Below the pieces are notes generated by a model that was not told the origin of the DNA, did not search any database, and saw nothing but the letters and a program-made list of their open reading frames with translations. Of a DNA stretch of 64,000 bases, positions 35,205 to 44,618 are shown in pieces. The first letter of the stretch is position 1; each line of letters starts with the position of its first letter. A program made the position numbers and the translations under genes. Location of the stretch: positions 2,418,001-2,482,000 of the forward strand of contig NZ_JAXHLN010000003.1 of assembly GCF_034522235.1 (NCBI RefSeq). The letters run 5' to 3'. The stretch comes from Thiohalophilus sp. Lineage in GTDB: Bacteria > Pseudomonadota > Gammaproteobacteria > UBA6429 > Thiohalophilaceae.

Positions 35205-35663
35205 GGCGTCAGTTATGTTGTGTCGACAGGCGCCGGCCTCCGTGTCTGATCAGTGGCTATTTTCTATGCTAATCATATAACAATTCTTCTTTCCTGCCAT
35301 CCCTGTAACACCATCATATTCTCAGGGTAAACCCTGAGATAGTGCTGAGTGCTGAGTTGGCAGTGAAATGATGAGGTAGGAGCGGCTGCGCCGCGATAGA
35401 CCTCACCGCCGGCACAACCTGTCGCGCCAGAGGCGCTCCTACAATCAATGGAACCGATTTTTCTTTCCAATCGTCGGCCCGATATAGCACCCTGCGGGCA
35501 TAAACTCCGCGGTATCGGGCACACCTCCGGATTGCCGGACACCGCGTTGCTCTGTCCAGCCTGCCTTGTGCGGAAAACCTTTCACCACCAGGACATCCGG
35601 GGATCATATTTTTCATAATTACTTCTTCGTGTCTTCGTGTCTTCGTGTCTTCGTGGTGAATCT
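35205..35663. repeat. Gap holding several dispersed repeats
   Basis: No gene. In order: a perfect palindrome CTCAGGGT/ACCCTGAG (35321-35338), two GTGCTGA heptads (35342-35355), an imperfect hairpin GTAGGAGCGGC...GCGCTCCTAC (35376-35442), copy A of the dispersed palindromic element (35474-35565) and an 8-bp array (CTTCGTGT) at about 35627-35655. The last lies just downstream of the stop of the ABC-F gene. Confidence 0.85.
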
Positions 35664-37556
35664 TTATAGCGGCTCGAACACCTCGAGCTGTTCGGTGACT
35701 TCCAGCCACTCGGCCTCGGCCGCCTGTTGCTGCTGTTGCAGATCGGCCTGTTTGGCGAGCAGTTCCTGTAGCTCGTCCTTGTTCGCCTCCTCGTACAGGC
35801 TGTTATCAGCCAGCTCGGCATGTAATTCTTCCTGACGTTTGGCCAGGATATCCAACCGCTGCTCGAGTTTTTTGATCTTGTTGCGCAACGGCTGCATCTG
35901 ACGGCGCTGTTCGGCGGCCTGCTGGCGTTGCTGCTTTTTGTTGAGCCCGGGTGCGGTTTTACCACGGGAGTCCGCCGCGAAGGCTTTTTCCTGTTCCTGT
36001 ACCCACTGGCGATAATCGTCCAGATCGCCGTCAAAGGGCGAAACCGTCCCATCGGCAACCAGCAACAGGGTATCGGCGACACTGCGCAGCAGATAGCGAT
36101 CATGCGAGACCACCACCATGGCACCGTCGAATTCCTGCAGCGCCAGCGTCAGGGCATGACGCATTTCCAGATCCAGGTGGTTGGTGGGCTCGTCGAGTAA
36201 TAACAAATTGGGTTTTTGATAGACCAGCATGGCCAGCACCAGGCGCGATTTTTCCCCGCCGGAGAACGGCGCCACCGGCGACAGGGCCATCTCGTTGCCA
36301 AAGCCGAAACCGCCCAGATAATTGCGCAGGGCCTGTTCGCTCGCCCTGGGATCGATCCGCTGCAAATGCAACAGGGGACTGGCCTGCGGATCAAGTTGCT
36401 CCAGCTGATGCTGGGCAAAGTAGCCGACTGCCAGTCCTTTGGCCGGCGTGATTTCTCCCGCCAGCGGGATCAGCTCACCGGCCAGTAACTTGATCAGGGT
36501 CGACTTGCCGGCCCCGTTGTAACCCAGCAGACCGATGCGATCCCCCGGGGCGATGGTCAACTTGACCTGGTTCAGTACCGGTTCCTGCGCATAACCGATA
36601 TCGACTTCATCCAGTTGCAATAACGGGTTGGGTAACTGATCGGGATTGTAGAACCGGAAATGAAAAGGCGAGTCGACATGCGCCTGGCTGATCACTTCCA
36701 TGCGCTCCAGCGCCTTGATCCGGCTTTGCGCCTGGCGCGCCTTGTTGGCCTGCACCCGAAAGCGATCGATAAATTTCTGGATATGGGCGATTTCGCGTTG
36801 CTGTTTTTCATACGCCGATTGCTGGTTGGCCAGGTGCTGCGCGCGCAGGACTTCAAAGGCGGAGTAGTTGCCCGTATACAGCGTCATTCTCTGTTGCTCG
36901 ATATGCGCGATGTGGGTGGTCACCCGATCCAGAAAGTCGCGATCGTGGGAGATCAGCAACAACGTGCCGGGATAGGCACGCAACCACTCTTCCAGCCAGA
37001 CCACGGCTTCCAGATCCAGATGGTTGGTCGGCTCATCGAGTAACAACAGATCCGAGCGGCACATCAGCGCCTGGGCCAGATTCAGGCGCATGCGCCAGCC
37101 GCCGGAAAATTCGCGCACCGGCACCGATTCCTGTTCGGCGGAAAAACCCAGCCCGTGCATTAACTTGCCGGCACGACTGGCGGCGCTGTAGCCGTTGATA
37201 TGTTCCAGTTCACTGTGCAGCCGGGCCAGTTGTTCGCCGCGGTTCTGCAGTTCGGCGTCGCGGATCTGCTGTTCGATCTCGCGCAAACGGGTATCGCCGT
37301 CGATGACATACTCCAGCGCGCTTTTGTCCGTCGCCGGCATCTCCTGGGCGACATGGGCGATCACCGTGTTCGGCGGCAGGGAGAACTCACCGGCATCCGG
37401 CTGCAACTCATTTAATATCAGCGCGAACAGGCTGGACTTGCCGACGCCGTTGGCGCCGGTAATACCCACTTTCTGGCCCGCCTGTACCGTACAGGTGACA
37501 TCGCGCAACAGCTCGTGCTTGCCGCGGCGCAGGGAAAGATGGGAGAAGTTCAGCAT
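35664..37556 (-). CDS. yheS: ABC-F family ATPase, YheS-like
   Basis: The 630-residue protein has two ABC cassettes and no membrane helices. Cassette 1: Walker A GANGVGKSSLFALIL (about residues 34-48), signature EFSGGWRMRLNLAQALM, Walker B LLLLDEPTNHLDLEA. Cassette 2: GYNGAGKSTLIKLLAG, PFSGGEKSRLVLAMLV, LLLLDEPTNHLDLEM. The linker between them (about 240-300) is helical and basic, and the C-terminal 90 residues form a coiled coil rich in Gln/Lys/Glu. ABC-F proteins act on the ribosome. Length and tail match YheS better than Uup or EttA. ATG 37556 starts the family-typical LNFSHLSLRRG; the upstream open frame is not conserved-looking. Confidence 0.9.
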   Translation of the reverse strand: MLNFSHLSLRRGKHELLRDVTCTVQAGQKVGITGANGVGKSSLFALILNELQPDAGEFSLPPNTVIAHVAQEMPATDKSALEYVIDGDTRLREIEQQIRDAELQNRGEQLARLHSELEHINGYSAASRAGKLMHGLGFSAEQESVPVREFSGGWRMRLNLAQALMCRSDLLLLDEPTNHLDLEAVVWLEEWLRAYPGTLLLISHDRDFLDRVTTHIAHIEQQRMTLYTGNYSAFEVLRAQHLANQQSAYEKQQREIAHIQKFIDRFRVQANKARQAQSRIKALERMEVISQAHVDSPFHFRFYNPDQLPNPLLQLDEVDIGYAQEPVLNQVKLTIAPGDRIGLLGYNGAGKSTLIKLLAGELIPLAGEITPAKGLAVGYFAQHQLEQLDPQASPLLHLQRIDPRASEQALRNYLGGFGFGNEMALSPVAPFSGGEKSRLVLAMLVYQKPNLLLLDEPTNHLDLEMRHALTLALQEFDGAMVVVSHDRYLLRSVADTLLLVADGTVSPFDGDLDDYRQWVQEQEKAFAADSRGKTAPGLNKKQQRQQAAEQRRQMQPLRNKIKKLEQRLDILAKRQEELHAELADNSLYEEANKDELQELLAKQADLQQQQQAAEAEWLEVTEQLEVFEPL

Positions 37557-37646
37557 GGGCGCAGTGTAACAGAGCCACGGGCCTGATTGTTCTGTCGCCC
37601 GCCGCCCGTTACTATCGACTGACGCCCTTACCATAAGCGGGAAGCC

Positions 37647-39086
37647 ATGTCCGAACATTATCACCTGATCGTCCTCGGCGCCGGCACCGCCGGTCTCGTC
37701 GCCTGGAAGGAAGCCAGCCGCCATACCGATGAACTGTTGCTGATCGACCCCGGCCCGCTGGGCACCACCTGCGCGCGGGTCGGCTGCATGCCCTCCAAGG
37801 TGCTGTTACAGGTGGCCAGGGAGTTTCATACCGGGCGCCGCCTGGCCGAACGCGGATTAACCCGGGATGTGCCGCCGGTCCCCGACGGCGCGGAGGTGAT
37901 GCAACATGTCCGCACCCTGCGGGATCGTTTCGCCAGCGGGTCGATCAATATGGTTAAGAAACTGGGCGAGCGTTATCTCAAGGGGCATCCACGCTTTGTC
38001 GCGCCCGATACCCTGGAGATCAACGGCCGACAGCTCAGCGCCGATGCCATTATCGTCGCCACCGGCACCCGCCCGGTCGTCCCCGAACCCTGGCAGGCAC
38101 TGGGCGAGCGACTCATCACCAGCGACACGATCTTTGATCTTGAGACCCTGCCCAAACGCCTGGCGGTGGTGGGGCCGGGTGCCATCGGCACCGAACTGGG
38201 GCAGGCGCTGGCGGGGCTCGGTGTCGAGGTCCATGCCTTCGGCCGTGACGACCGTCTGGCGGGACTGGACGATGAGCCCGTCAACCAGGCCGCCTTCGAG
38301 GCACTCGGTCAATCGATGACCCTGCATACCGGACACGATGTCGACGTCGAAGCCGCGGACAGTGGCGTGTTACTGAACTTCGGCGAACAACAGTTTGAAT
38401 TCGAGGCCCTGCTGGCCGCCGTCGGCCGCCGGCCCAATATCGAGGATCTGAACCTCGACGCGCTGGGCCTGCCCCTGCAGGACAACGGCCTGCCGGCGAT
38501 CGATCCGCAACGCCTGCGCGCGGGCGACACGCCGGTCTATTTCGCCGGCGACGTCAACGGTATCCGACCGCTGATGCACGAGGCCGCCGACGAGGGACGG
38601 ATCGCCGTGTACCACGCCCTGCATCCCGACACCGAGTGCCTGCAACGGCGCACCGCGCTGGGCATCGTCTTCACCGAACCGCAGATCGCCCAGGTCGGTA
38701 TCGGATTTGACGAACTCCCCGACGATGCCCTGATCGGTGAAACCGATTTCGGCGATCAGGGTCGCGCCGTGATACTCGATCAGGATCACGGCCTGTTGCG
38801 GGTCTACGCCGATGCACAGGGCCAATTGCTCGGCGCGCAAATGGCCATCCCCGGCGCCGAACACCTCGCCCACGAACTGGCCTGGCTGATCCAGCAAAAC
38901 ATCGACGTCGAAACCGCGCTGCAACTGCCCTACTACCACCCGGTTCTGGAAGAGGGTCTGCGCAGCGCCTTGCAGGGCATTCGCCGCCAGCTCAACGCCG
39001 ACCGACGGCATCCCGATCTGCCCTTGTGCGGAGAAGAAGACGATCCATTGGCCGGCGCGGTCGCGCCGGCAGAAACCAGGGGCTAG
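37647..39086 (+). CDS. Dihydrolipoamide dehydrogenase-like flavoprotein disulfide reductase
   Basis: The 479-residue protein has an FAD motif, LIVLGAGTAGLVAWKEA (about residues 8-24), the redox disulfide in CARVGCMPSKVLLQV (about 44-58), an NAD motif, LAVVGPGAIGTELGQALAGL, and DTPVYFAGDVNGIRPLMHEA. The C-terminal dimer domain has the catalytic His in QLPYYHPVLEEGLRSAL (His-x-x-x-x-Glu). It resembles the stand-alone lipoamide dehydrogenase group of Pseudomonas rather than a 2-oxoacid dehydrogenase operon member: no E1 or E2 gene is near. The substrate (lipoamide or another disulfide) is not settled. The TAG stop lies inside a 7-bp array (CCAGGGG-CTAGGGG-CCAGGAA). Confidence 0.85.
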   Translation: MSEHYHLIVLGAGTAGLVAWKEASRHTDELLLIDPGPLGTTCARVGCMPSKVLLQVAREFHTGRRLAERGLTRDVPPVPDGAEVMQHVRTLRDRFASGSINMVKKLGERYLKGHPRFVAPDTLEINGRQLSADAIIVATGTRPVVPEPWQALGERLITSDTIFDLETLPKRLAVVGPGAIGTELGQALAGLGVEVHAFGRDDRLAGLDDEPVNQAAFEALGQSMTLHTGHDVDVEAADSGVLLNFGEQQFEFEALLAAVGRRPNIEDLNLDALGLPLQDNGLPAIDPQRLRAGDTPVYFAGDVNGIRPLMHEAADEGRIAVYHALHPDTECLQRRTALGIVFTEPQIAQVGIGFDELPDDALIGETDFGDQGRAVILDQDHGLLRVYADAQGQLLGAQMAIPGAEHLAHELAWLIQQNIDVETALQLPYYHPVLEEGLRSALQGIRRQLNADRRHPDLPLCGEEDDPLAGAVAPAETRG

Positions 39087-39681
39087 GGGCCAGGAAACCC
39101 TTTAACCACCAAGACACGAAGACACGAAGACACGAAGAATGATTTTCATCCTGGCGTCCTGGTGCCCTGATGGTTTGCCTTGTCCCCCGACAAACCGGCT
39201 GGCGTAGGCCCGATATAGCACCCAGCGGGCATAAACTCCGCGGTATCGGGCACCATCCGAATTGCCGGACACCGCTACACTATGTCCGGCCTACTCCTGG
39301 TGTGATCGCACTGCCAGGGACGAGGACCCCCCTTAACCACCAGGACACAAAGAATGATTTTTTTACCTTGGTGTCTTGGCGTCTTGGTGGTTTGCTCTTG
39401 TCCCCCGACAAACCGGCTGACGTAGGCCCGATATAGCACCCAGCGGGCATAAACTCCGCGGTATCGGGCACGCCTGGATTGCCGGACACCGTTACACTAT
39501 GTCCGGCCTACCCCTGGCCGGTGCAGGCGCACCGGCAGGGCCGAGTGACGAGGGACGAGTTTCGAAGGGAACCACATATTTTTCCTCGTCACTCGTCACT
39601 CGGCCCTGAGCCCGGGAGACCCTTGTGGTCCTCACGGGCGACTGGCAGAATGGCACAAACTCCCTGACGACAACTGACAAC
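39076..39681. repeat. Repeat island between the reductase gene and recQ
   Basis: No gene. It holds the heptad array at 39076-39096, an 8-bp GACACGAA array (about 39108-39137), two near-identical blocks at about 39172-39300 and 39390-39515 that share a TTGTCCCCCGACAAACCGGC lead-in and copies B and C of the dispersed palindromic element, and a 23-bp-arm inverted repeat of GTGACGA-type heptads (39537-39559 / 39585-39607). That last dyad lies 75 bases before recQ. Confidence 0.9.
39205..39511. repeat. Copies B and C of a dispersed two-part palindromic element
   Basis: Each copy (39205-39294 and 39422-39511) has a left palindrome, GCCCGATA...TATCGGGC enclosing a CAGCGGGCATAAACTCCGCG core, and a right palindrome, GCCGGACA...TGTCCGGC. 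A third copy is at 35474-35565, and the right palindrome alone, inverted, is at 9362-9395. The element resembles the paired REP/BIME sequences of other proteobacteria. Confidence 0.85.
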
Positions 39682-41808
39682 ATGGACGACCCGGCCGACA
39701 TACTCAGGACGATCTTCGGCTACGAACAGTTTCGCCCGCCGCAGGACGGGGTCATCGATACCCTGATCGCGGGGGACGATGCCCTGGTGCTGATGCCCAC
39801 CTGCGGGGGTAAATCCCTCTGCTACCAGATCCCGGCCATCGCCCGCCCCGGGGTGGGCATTATCGTCTCCCCGCTCATCGCCCTGATGCAGGATCAAGTC
39901 GCGGCATTGACCCAGGCCGGGGTGCGCGCGGCCTATGTCAACTCCAGCCTGAGCGCGGAAGAGGCCGCCCGGGTCGAGGCGCAGATGCAGCGCGGGGAAC
40001 TGGATCTGGTGTATGTCGCGCCCGAACGGCTGCTGACCGAACGCTTCCTTGCCAAACTCGATCAGACTCCGCTGGCGCTGTTCGCCATCGACGAGGCGCA
40101 TTGTGTGTCGCAATGGGGTCATGACTTTCGGCCCGAATACATCCAGCTATCCTTGCTGGCCGAACGCTATCCCAGCATTCCGCGCATCGCCCTGACCGCC
40201 ACCGCCGACGAGCTGACCCGCCAGGAGATCGTCAGCCGCCTGCAACTGCAACAGGCAAGGCAGTTCATCAGCAGTTTCGATCGGCCCAATATCCGTTATC
40301 GCATCAATCAACGCGGCAATGCCCGCGAGGAACTGTTGCGCTTTATCCAGGAACAGCATCCCGGTCAATCGGGCATTGTCTATTGCCTGAGCCGCAAGAA
40401 GGTCGAGACCACCGCCGAGTGGCTCGGCAATCGGGGCCTGACCGCGCTGCCCTATCATGCCGGGCTCGGCAGCGAGTTACGTCAGCATCACCAGCACCGC
40501 TTTCAAAACGAGGAGGCGGTGATCATCGTCGCTACCATCGCCTTTGGTATGGGCATCGACAAACCGGACGTGCGTTTTGTCGCGCATCTGAATCTGCCCA
40601 AGAGTATCGAAGCTTATTATCAGGAGACCGGCCGCGCCGGACGCGACGGCCTGCCCGCCGATGCCTGGATGGCCTACGGACTGGAGGATGTGATCACCCT
40701 CCGCCAGATGGTCGAGCAGTCCGAGGCCAATGAAGCGCGCAAGCGGATCGAACGCCACAAACTCGAAGCGATGCTCGGCCTGTGCGAAACCACCGCCTGC
40801 CGCCGCCAGGCGCTGTTGCGCTATTTCGACGAGCCCCGCGACGAACCCTGCGGCAACTGCGACACCTGTCTCACCCCGCCGCAGACAGTGGATGCCACCG
40901 AAACCGCGCGCAAAGCGCTCTCCTGCGTCTATCGCACCGGCCAGCGCTTCGGCGTGACCTACCAGATCGATATCCTGCTGGGCAAAAGCGATCCGCGCAT
41001 CGAACGCAACGGCCACGATCAACTCCAGCTGTTCGGCGCCGGCAAGGAACGCAACGCCACCGAATGGCGCGGTATCTTCCGCCAGCTCATCGCGCTCGGT
41101 TACCTGCAGGTCGATGTCGGCGGCCACGGCAGCCTGCGCCTGGCGGAAAGCTGCCGGCCGTTGCTGCGTGGCGAGCAGACCCTGCAATTGCGCGTGGAAC
41201 AAAAACCCACGCGCAAACGCCGCGCCGCACGGGGCGGCAGCGAACCGGCCAGCGATCCCGACAAACAACTGTTCGAAGCGCTGCGCAGCCTGCGCCGGCA
41301 ACTGGCCGAAACCCAGGGCGTGCCGCCCTACGTCGTGTTCCACGACGCCACGCTCATGGAACTGGTCGAACGGCGACCGCAAACCCTGGAACAACTGGCT
41401 GACATCGCCGGCCTGGGCGAACGCAAGATCGCCGCCTACGGCCAGGCGGTGCTGGATCTGTTAGCCCAACATCGCAACCCACCGAGCGAGCGATCCGACA
41501 CTGTGGACGAAACCCTGCGCCTGCTGCGCGAGGGCCACGACGCCGCCGAAATCGCCCGCCAGCGCGGCCTGACCGAAAGCACCATCTACACCCACTTTGC
41601 CCGCGCCCTGGAACAGGGCGAGGTGCAACTGCACGACGTGATCAAACTCAAAGAAGAGCAACTGAACACCATCCGCGCGGCGTTTGATCTGGCCGGCGCC
41701 AGCGGTCGACTCAAGGATGTGTATACCGCCCTCGACGGCAAATTTGATTACGGAATATTAAGATGCGTCGGCACAGAGTGCGGCAAGCTGGCGTCGGCCG
41801 GCGGATAA
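39682..41808 (+). CDS. recQ: ATP-dependent DNA helicase RecQ
   Basis: The 708-residue protein starts [20 protein letters not shown] (RecQ motif 0). Walker A reads [15 protein letters not shown], with Cys41 where Gly is usual, and motif II is [20 protein letters not shown]. The second RecA domain has [20 protein letters not shown] and [15 protein letters not shown]; the zinc-binding RQC region has Cys residues in [15 protein letters not shown] and CGNCDTCL. A winged helix, an HRDC domain (about 530-600) and a C-terminal helix-turn-helix ([19 protein letters not shown]) follow. It unwinds forked and recombination DNA. ATG 39682 is used, not the earlier in-frame start at 39625, because conserved sequence begins there. 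Confidence 0.95.
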   Translation: MDDPADILRTIFGYEQFRPPQDGVIDTLIAGDDALVLMPTCGGKSLCYQIPAIARPGVGIIVSPLIALMQDQVAALTQAGVRAAYVNSSLSAEEAARVEAQMQRGELDLVYVAPERLLTERFLAKLDQTPLALFAIDEAHCVSQWGHDFRPEYIQLSLLAERYPSIPRIALTATADELTRQEIVSRLQLQQARQFISSFDRPNIRYRINQRGNAREELLRFIQEQHPGQSGIVYCLSRKKVETTAEWLGNRGLTALPYHAGLGSELRQHHQHRFQNEEAVIIVATIAFGMGIDKPDVRFVAHLNLPKSIEAYYQETGRAGRDGLPADAWMAYGLEDVITLRQMVEQSEANEARKRIERHKLEAMLGLCETTACRRQALLRYFDEPRDEPCGNCDTCLTPPQTVDATETARKALSCVYRTGQRFGVTYQIDILLGKSDPRIERNGHDQLQLFGAGKERNATEWRGIFRQLIALGYLQVDVGGHGSLRLAESCRPLLRGEQTLQLRVEQKPTRKRRAARGGSEPASDPDKQLFEALRSLRRQLAETQGVPPYVVFHDATLMELVERRPQTLEQLADIAGLGERKIAAYGQAVLDLLAQHRNPPSERSDTVDETLRLLREGHDAAEIARQRGLTESTIYTHFARALEQGEVQLHDVIKLKEEQLNTIRAAFDLAGASGRLKDVYTALDGKFDYGILRCVGTECGKLASAGG

Positions 41809-41985
41809 CATAAAACCTGCTCACGCCCTGCCTGGACTATCCATTCTCCATCAGCATATTCGAATAAATTAACTTTAAATTTTGTTACTGGCTTCACCAT
41901 TTTTTTTATCCGGTTTTGCTGGACGTCCGGTTTTCGCTACCTATATTTGTAGTATGTAAATTACATATTTGGGGCACGCTGGCGC

Positions 41986-42381
41986 ATGGCTGCCAACGAC
42001 GCATACAAGACACGACTGATCGACTGTGACGCCGGCAGAAGAATGGGTTGCCAATCCTTCTGCTGTCGCATGCTGGTGCGGCTCAAACCCCATGAAATGG
42101 AAAAACCAGCCGACGGAACGCCACCGAAAAGCTTTATCGACAAGGATGAGGAAGGCTACTGTATTCACTTCGATAAAAAAACGTCGCTGTGCGGTATCTG
42201 GGAACAGCGCCCGGAAATTTGCCGGGAGTATGAATGCAACTCGGATTTTATGTTGCAGGTCGCTCTCAGGGAAACGTTTTGTAATATTGTCGAGCTGGCG
42301 ACAAAGGCGGCCTCAACGTACATTCCGGCAGAAACCTACACATTCATCCCGGAAATAGAAGCCGATGAAAGCGAAGACTGA
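41986..42381 (+). CDS. YkgJ-type cysteine-cluster (metal-binding) protein
   Basis: The 131-residue protein has the spaced cysteines of the CxxCxxCC family: DCDAGRRMGCQSFCCRMLVR (about residues 12-31), GYCIHFDKKTSLCGIWEQRP (about 57-76) and ICREYECN. The family is annotated as zinc- or iron-chelating, with no established function. It stands alone 177 bases after recQ. Confidence 0.75.
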   Translation: MAANDAYKTRLIDCDAGRRMGCQSFCCRMLVRLKPHEMEKPADGTPPKSFIDKDEEGYCIHFDKKTSLCGIWEQRPEICREYECNSDFMLQVALRETFCNIVELATKAASTYIPAETYTFIPEIEADESED

Positions 42382-42847
42382 TCCTGCCTGAAAGGACAGT
42401 GATGGTAATCAGTCCCCGTGTTTTTGATATCACGCTGCCGCCTGTTCCGACCTGAACGACTTCAATACCGACTCAGCAGATACCAACAGTCTCCCTGTGC
42501 CATATATCCCCGGCGCAATTGCACCCTGCTCAAGCTCCGTCGAATTGTCGCCCGGGACGTACTATGATTCTTTAGTATGTAAAGCTTCTGGCCTGCCAAA
42601 ACGGAAAACCCGTTATGCCCTGTATTTTGCAATTCAGATCGGGAACGTTCTTATTCTGCAACAGGACAAATCCTTTTGATATGAAATAAGTTATTGAGAT
42701 TGAAAAGAAATCACCTGATACCAGGTGGCATGGATAGTGCAGCATAGATATTGAGTTGAAGGCCTGTTGCTCGGGAGGTTATACCGAAATTGACCAGGCT
42801 GTCTTGTCGTTAAAAGTAAACAGGGTACCGACTCGGGAGAGAAAGCC
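42382..42847. other. 466-base gap without recognisable content
   Basis: Lower GC than its neighbours. I see no convincing open frame, tandem array, tRNA or riboswitch. The last 20 bases carry GGGAGAGAAAG, the ribosome site of the next gene, and its promoter is presumably here. Confidence 0.4.
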
Positions 42848-43234
42848 ATGCTGGGACTCGGGAGAACTTGCGGATTTGGACTGTTGCTCTGCCTGTTGCC
42901 AGTGAACCTGACAGCTGAGCCGCTGGTCAGTGAAAAAGAGCAGGCCTGGATCGAAGAAGCGCAGCAGTTGGTAGAGGCCGCCGCCAGTGGCCGGGCCGAA
43001 GCACGTTCGTTCCAGCGTCAGGTGGAACAAAGCCGCGAAGCCCTGCGCGAGATCGTCAAAAATGCAGAAAGTGGGGATAGTGAGCGGCATCAAAACATGA
43101 TTCTCATGGTGGCGCTGCTGGATGCCGCGGCGGCGTGTCACCGGGCGGGACATATCGTTTGTCCGCCGGATCTGATGCGACAGCTGCGTGCCCAGCTTGC
43201 CCGACTGCAGGCCCAGGTCGGGACGCTCGGCTGA
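42848..43234 (+). CDS. Small secreted protein of unknown function
   Basis: The 128-residue protein has a signal peptide (about 1-23, FGLLLCLLPVNLTAEP) and an all-helical, charged body with WIEEAQQLVEAAASGRAEAR and MLDAAAACHRAGH-like C-terminal part containing two cysteines (ACHRAGHIVCPPDL), perhaps a disulfide. GGGAGAGAAAG lies 3 bases before the ATG region. It ends 5 bases before the permease gene, so the two are probably cotranscribed. No family recognised. Confidence 0.6.
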   Translation: MLGLGRTCGFGLLLCLLPVNLTAEPLVSEKEQAWIEEAQQLVEAAASGRAEARSFQRQVEQSREALREIVKNAESGDSERHQNMILMVALLDAAAACHRAGHIVCPPDLMRQLRAQLARLQAQVGTLG

Positions 43235-43239
43235 CCCCC

Positions 43240-44376
43240 ATGGCTTCCTCGTCACTTTTCGAAACAGCCCGTGAACTGGTTTTTACAGGAACGTCTATCC
43301 TGCTGGACGCGGGTTTCTGGATCGTGGTCAGTCTGGTCGCCGCCGGTATTGTTTATGAATACCTGGGGACGTCCCGGCTGAGCCGGTTTATGCGTCATCA
43401 GGGCGCCGGCAGCATTGCCGGTGCCCTGGGGGCCGGGGCATTGTTGCCCATGTGCAGTTGCGGTGTGGTTCCCCTCGCCGTGAGCCTGCGCCTGACGGGA
43501 GTGCGCCTGGCATCAGTGATGACCTTCACTGCCGCAACGCCGGTGATCAATCCGGCGGCGGTACTGCTCTCCTACGCCCTGCTCGGGCCCCATATCACCC
43601 TGGCCTATGTGCTGTTCGGTTTGACCGTCCCTGTGCTTGTGGGGCTGGTGGTTGAACGGTTCGGGACGCAAGGGGAGACGGACGAAGCGGTCCGCCTCAA
43701 ACAATGTTGTTGCGGTGGCAACGAAACGCAAAATGCCGGGACTGAAGTGGCCGGCCGGGCCCGTTTTACCCGGGCCATGCGCTGGGGATTCACCGAACTG
43801 GGCCCGACCCTGGGCCTCTATCTTGCCGTCGGTATCGCGCTGGCCTCGATCATTATGACCCTGTCACCCACCCACTGGATCCCGCAACACCTGGGCGGCG
43901 CGGCCCCCTTCAGTTCGCTGTTGATCGTCGCGTTGCTGGGAATGGTGATTTACGTTTGCGCTGTGGCACACATTCCGCTGGTCGCCGCGCTACTGGCGGC
44001 AGGCGCCAGCCCCGGCATCGCCGTGGTTTTTCTTGTGACCGGCGCGGTGACCAATCTTCCCGAACTTATTGCACTGCAACGCATTCTCGGGCGACGGACC
44101 ATCGCGGTGTATGTGATATCGCTGGTAGTCGCTTCCATTGGAGCCGGCTGGTTACTGAACCTGTGGCTGTTGCCGGCGTTCTCGCCGCAACTGGCGCCCG
44201 TTGACAGCATGCGCTGGGGGGATCTGGCCGACCGGGTCAGCTTTGTTATTCCAGAGACACTGGCTATCGCCAGCGCGGTGGTCGTGGCCGGTCTGTGTGT
44301 GTGGGGCGTGGGACGCTGGTTACGCGCCCGGATTCCCGCCAGATGGACCGGTCGCACCGCCGCCCCGCAGGAGTAA
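43240..44376 (+). CDS. DUF318/SO_0444-type permease, putative metal or arsenic efflux
   Basis: The 378-residue protein has about eight to ten membrane helices and the family signature GALLPMCSCGVVPLAVSLRL (about residues 65-84) plus TAATPVINPAAVLLSYALLG, a pattern repeated in the second half (AHIPLVAALLAAGASPGIAV). A cytoplasmic loop carries the cysteine cluster KQCCCGGNE (about 149-157), a likely soft-metal site. Relatives export copper/zinc or organoarsenicals. ATG 43240 is chosen because the upstream in-frame stretch overlaps the secreted-protein gene and is not hydrophobic. The operon mate upstream is of unknown function. Confidence 0.8.
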   Translation: MASSSLFETARELVFTGTSILLDAGFWIVVSLVAAGIVYEYLGTSRLSRFMRHQGAGSIAGALGAGALLPMCSCGVVPLAVSLRLTGVRLASVMTFTAATPVINPAAVLLSYALLGPHITLAYVLFGLTVPVLVGLVVERFGTQGETDEAVRLKQCCCGGNETQNAGTEVAGRARFTRAMRWGFTELGPTLGLYLAVGIALASIIMTLSPTHWIPQHLGGAAPFSSLLIVALLGMVIYVCAVAHIPLVAALLAAGASPGIAVVFLVTGAVTNLPELIALQRILGRRTIAVYVISLVVASIGAGWLLNLWLLPAFSPQLAPVDSMRWGDLADRVSFVIPETLAIASAVVVAGLCVWGVGRWLRARIPARWTGRTAAPQE

Positions 44377-44502
44377 TATTGCAAAATTCGCAATCAGGCC
44401 CGGGGAACTCTCATTCTGCAATTTGAATCTGCTCCCCCCTCTTTGTTTGTCCGTCGCATAATTCACAGCCAAATCAATACCTTATTGTTTTCATAGGGTA
44501 TA

Positions 44503-44518
44503 TGGCCCGCAAATTGCA
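44503..44518 (+). promoter_or_regulatory. Sigma54-type promoter upstream of the large lipoprotein gene
   Basis: TGGCCCGCAAATTGCA has the -24 GG and -12 GC dinucleotides 10 bases apart and matches the RpoN consensus TGGCACG-N4-TTGCA at all but one position. Transcription would start near 44529, giving a leader of about 90 bases that ends in a strong ribosome site (CAGGAGG). The enhancer-binding regulator is not identifiable in the window. Confidence 0.7.
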
Positions 44519-44618
44519 CAAATAATAACCATATCAAATTGATAGAAATAGCAGTCACAGCTTTCCTCAAGTCTGTAATGGCAATTGACTGACTAGACAA
44601 CCTCAGGAGGATGCACAA

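Noticed and set aside
37557-37724. N-terminal extension of the ABC-F protein
   Set aside because: The extension is not family-like and runs over the divergent reductase gene start.
42497-42679. 60-residue frame in the gap before the small secreted protein
   Set aside because: No ribosome site, no hydrophobic or family pattern; compatible with chance.
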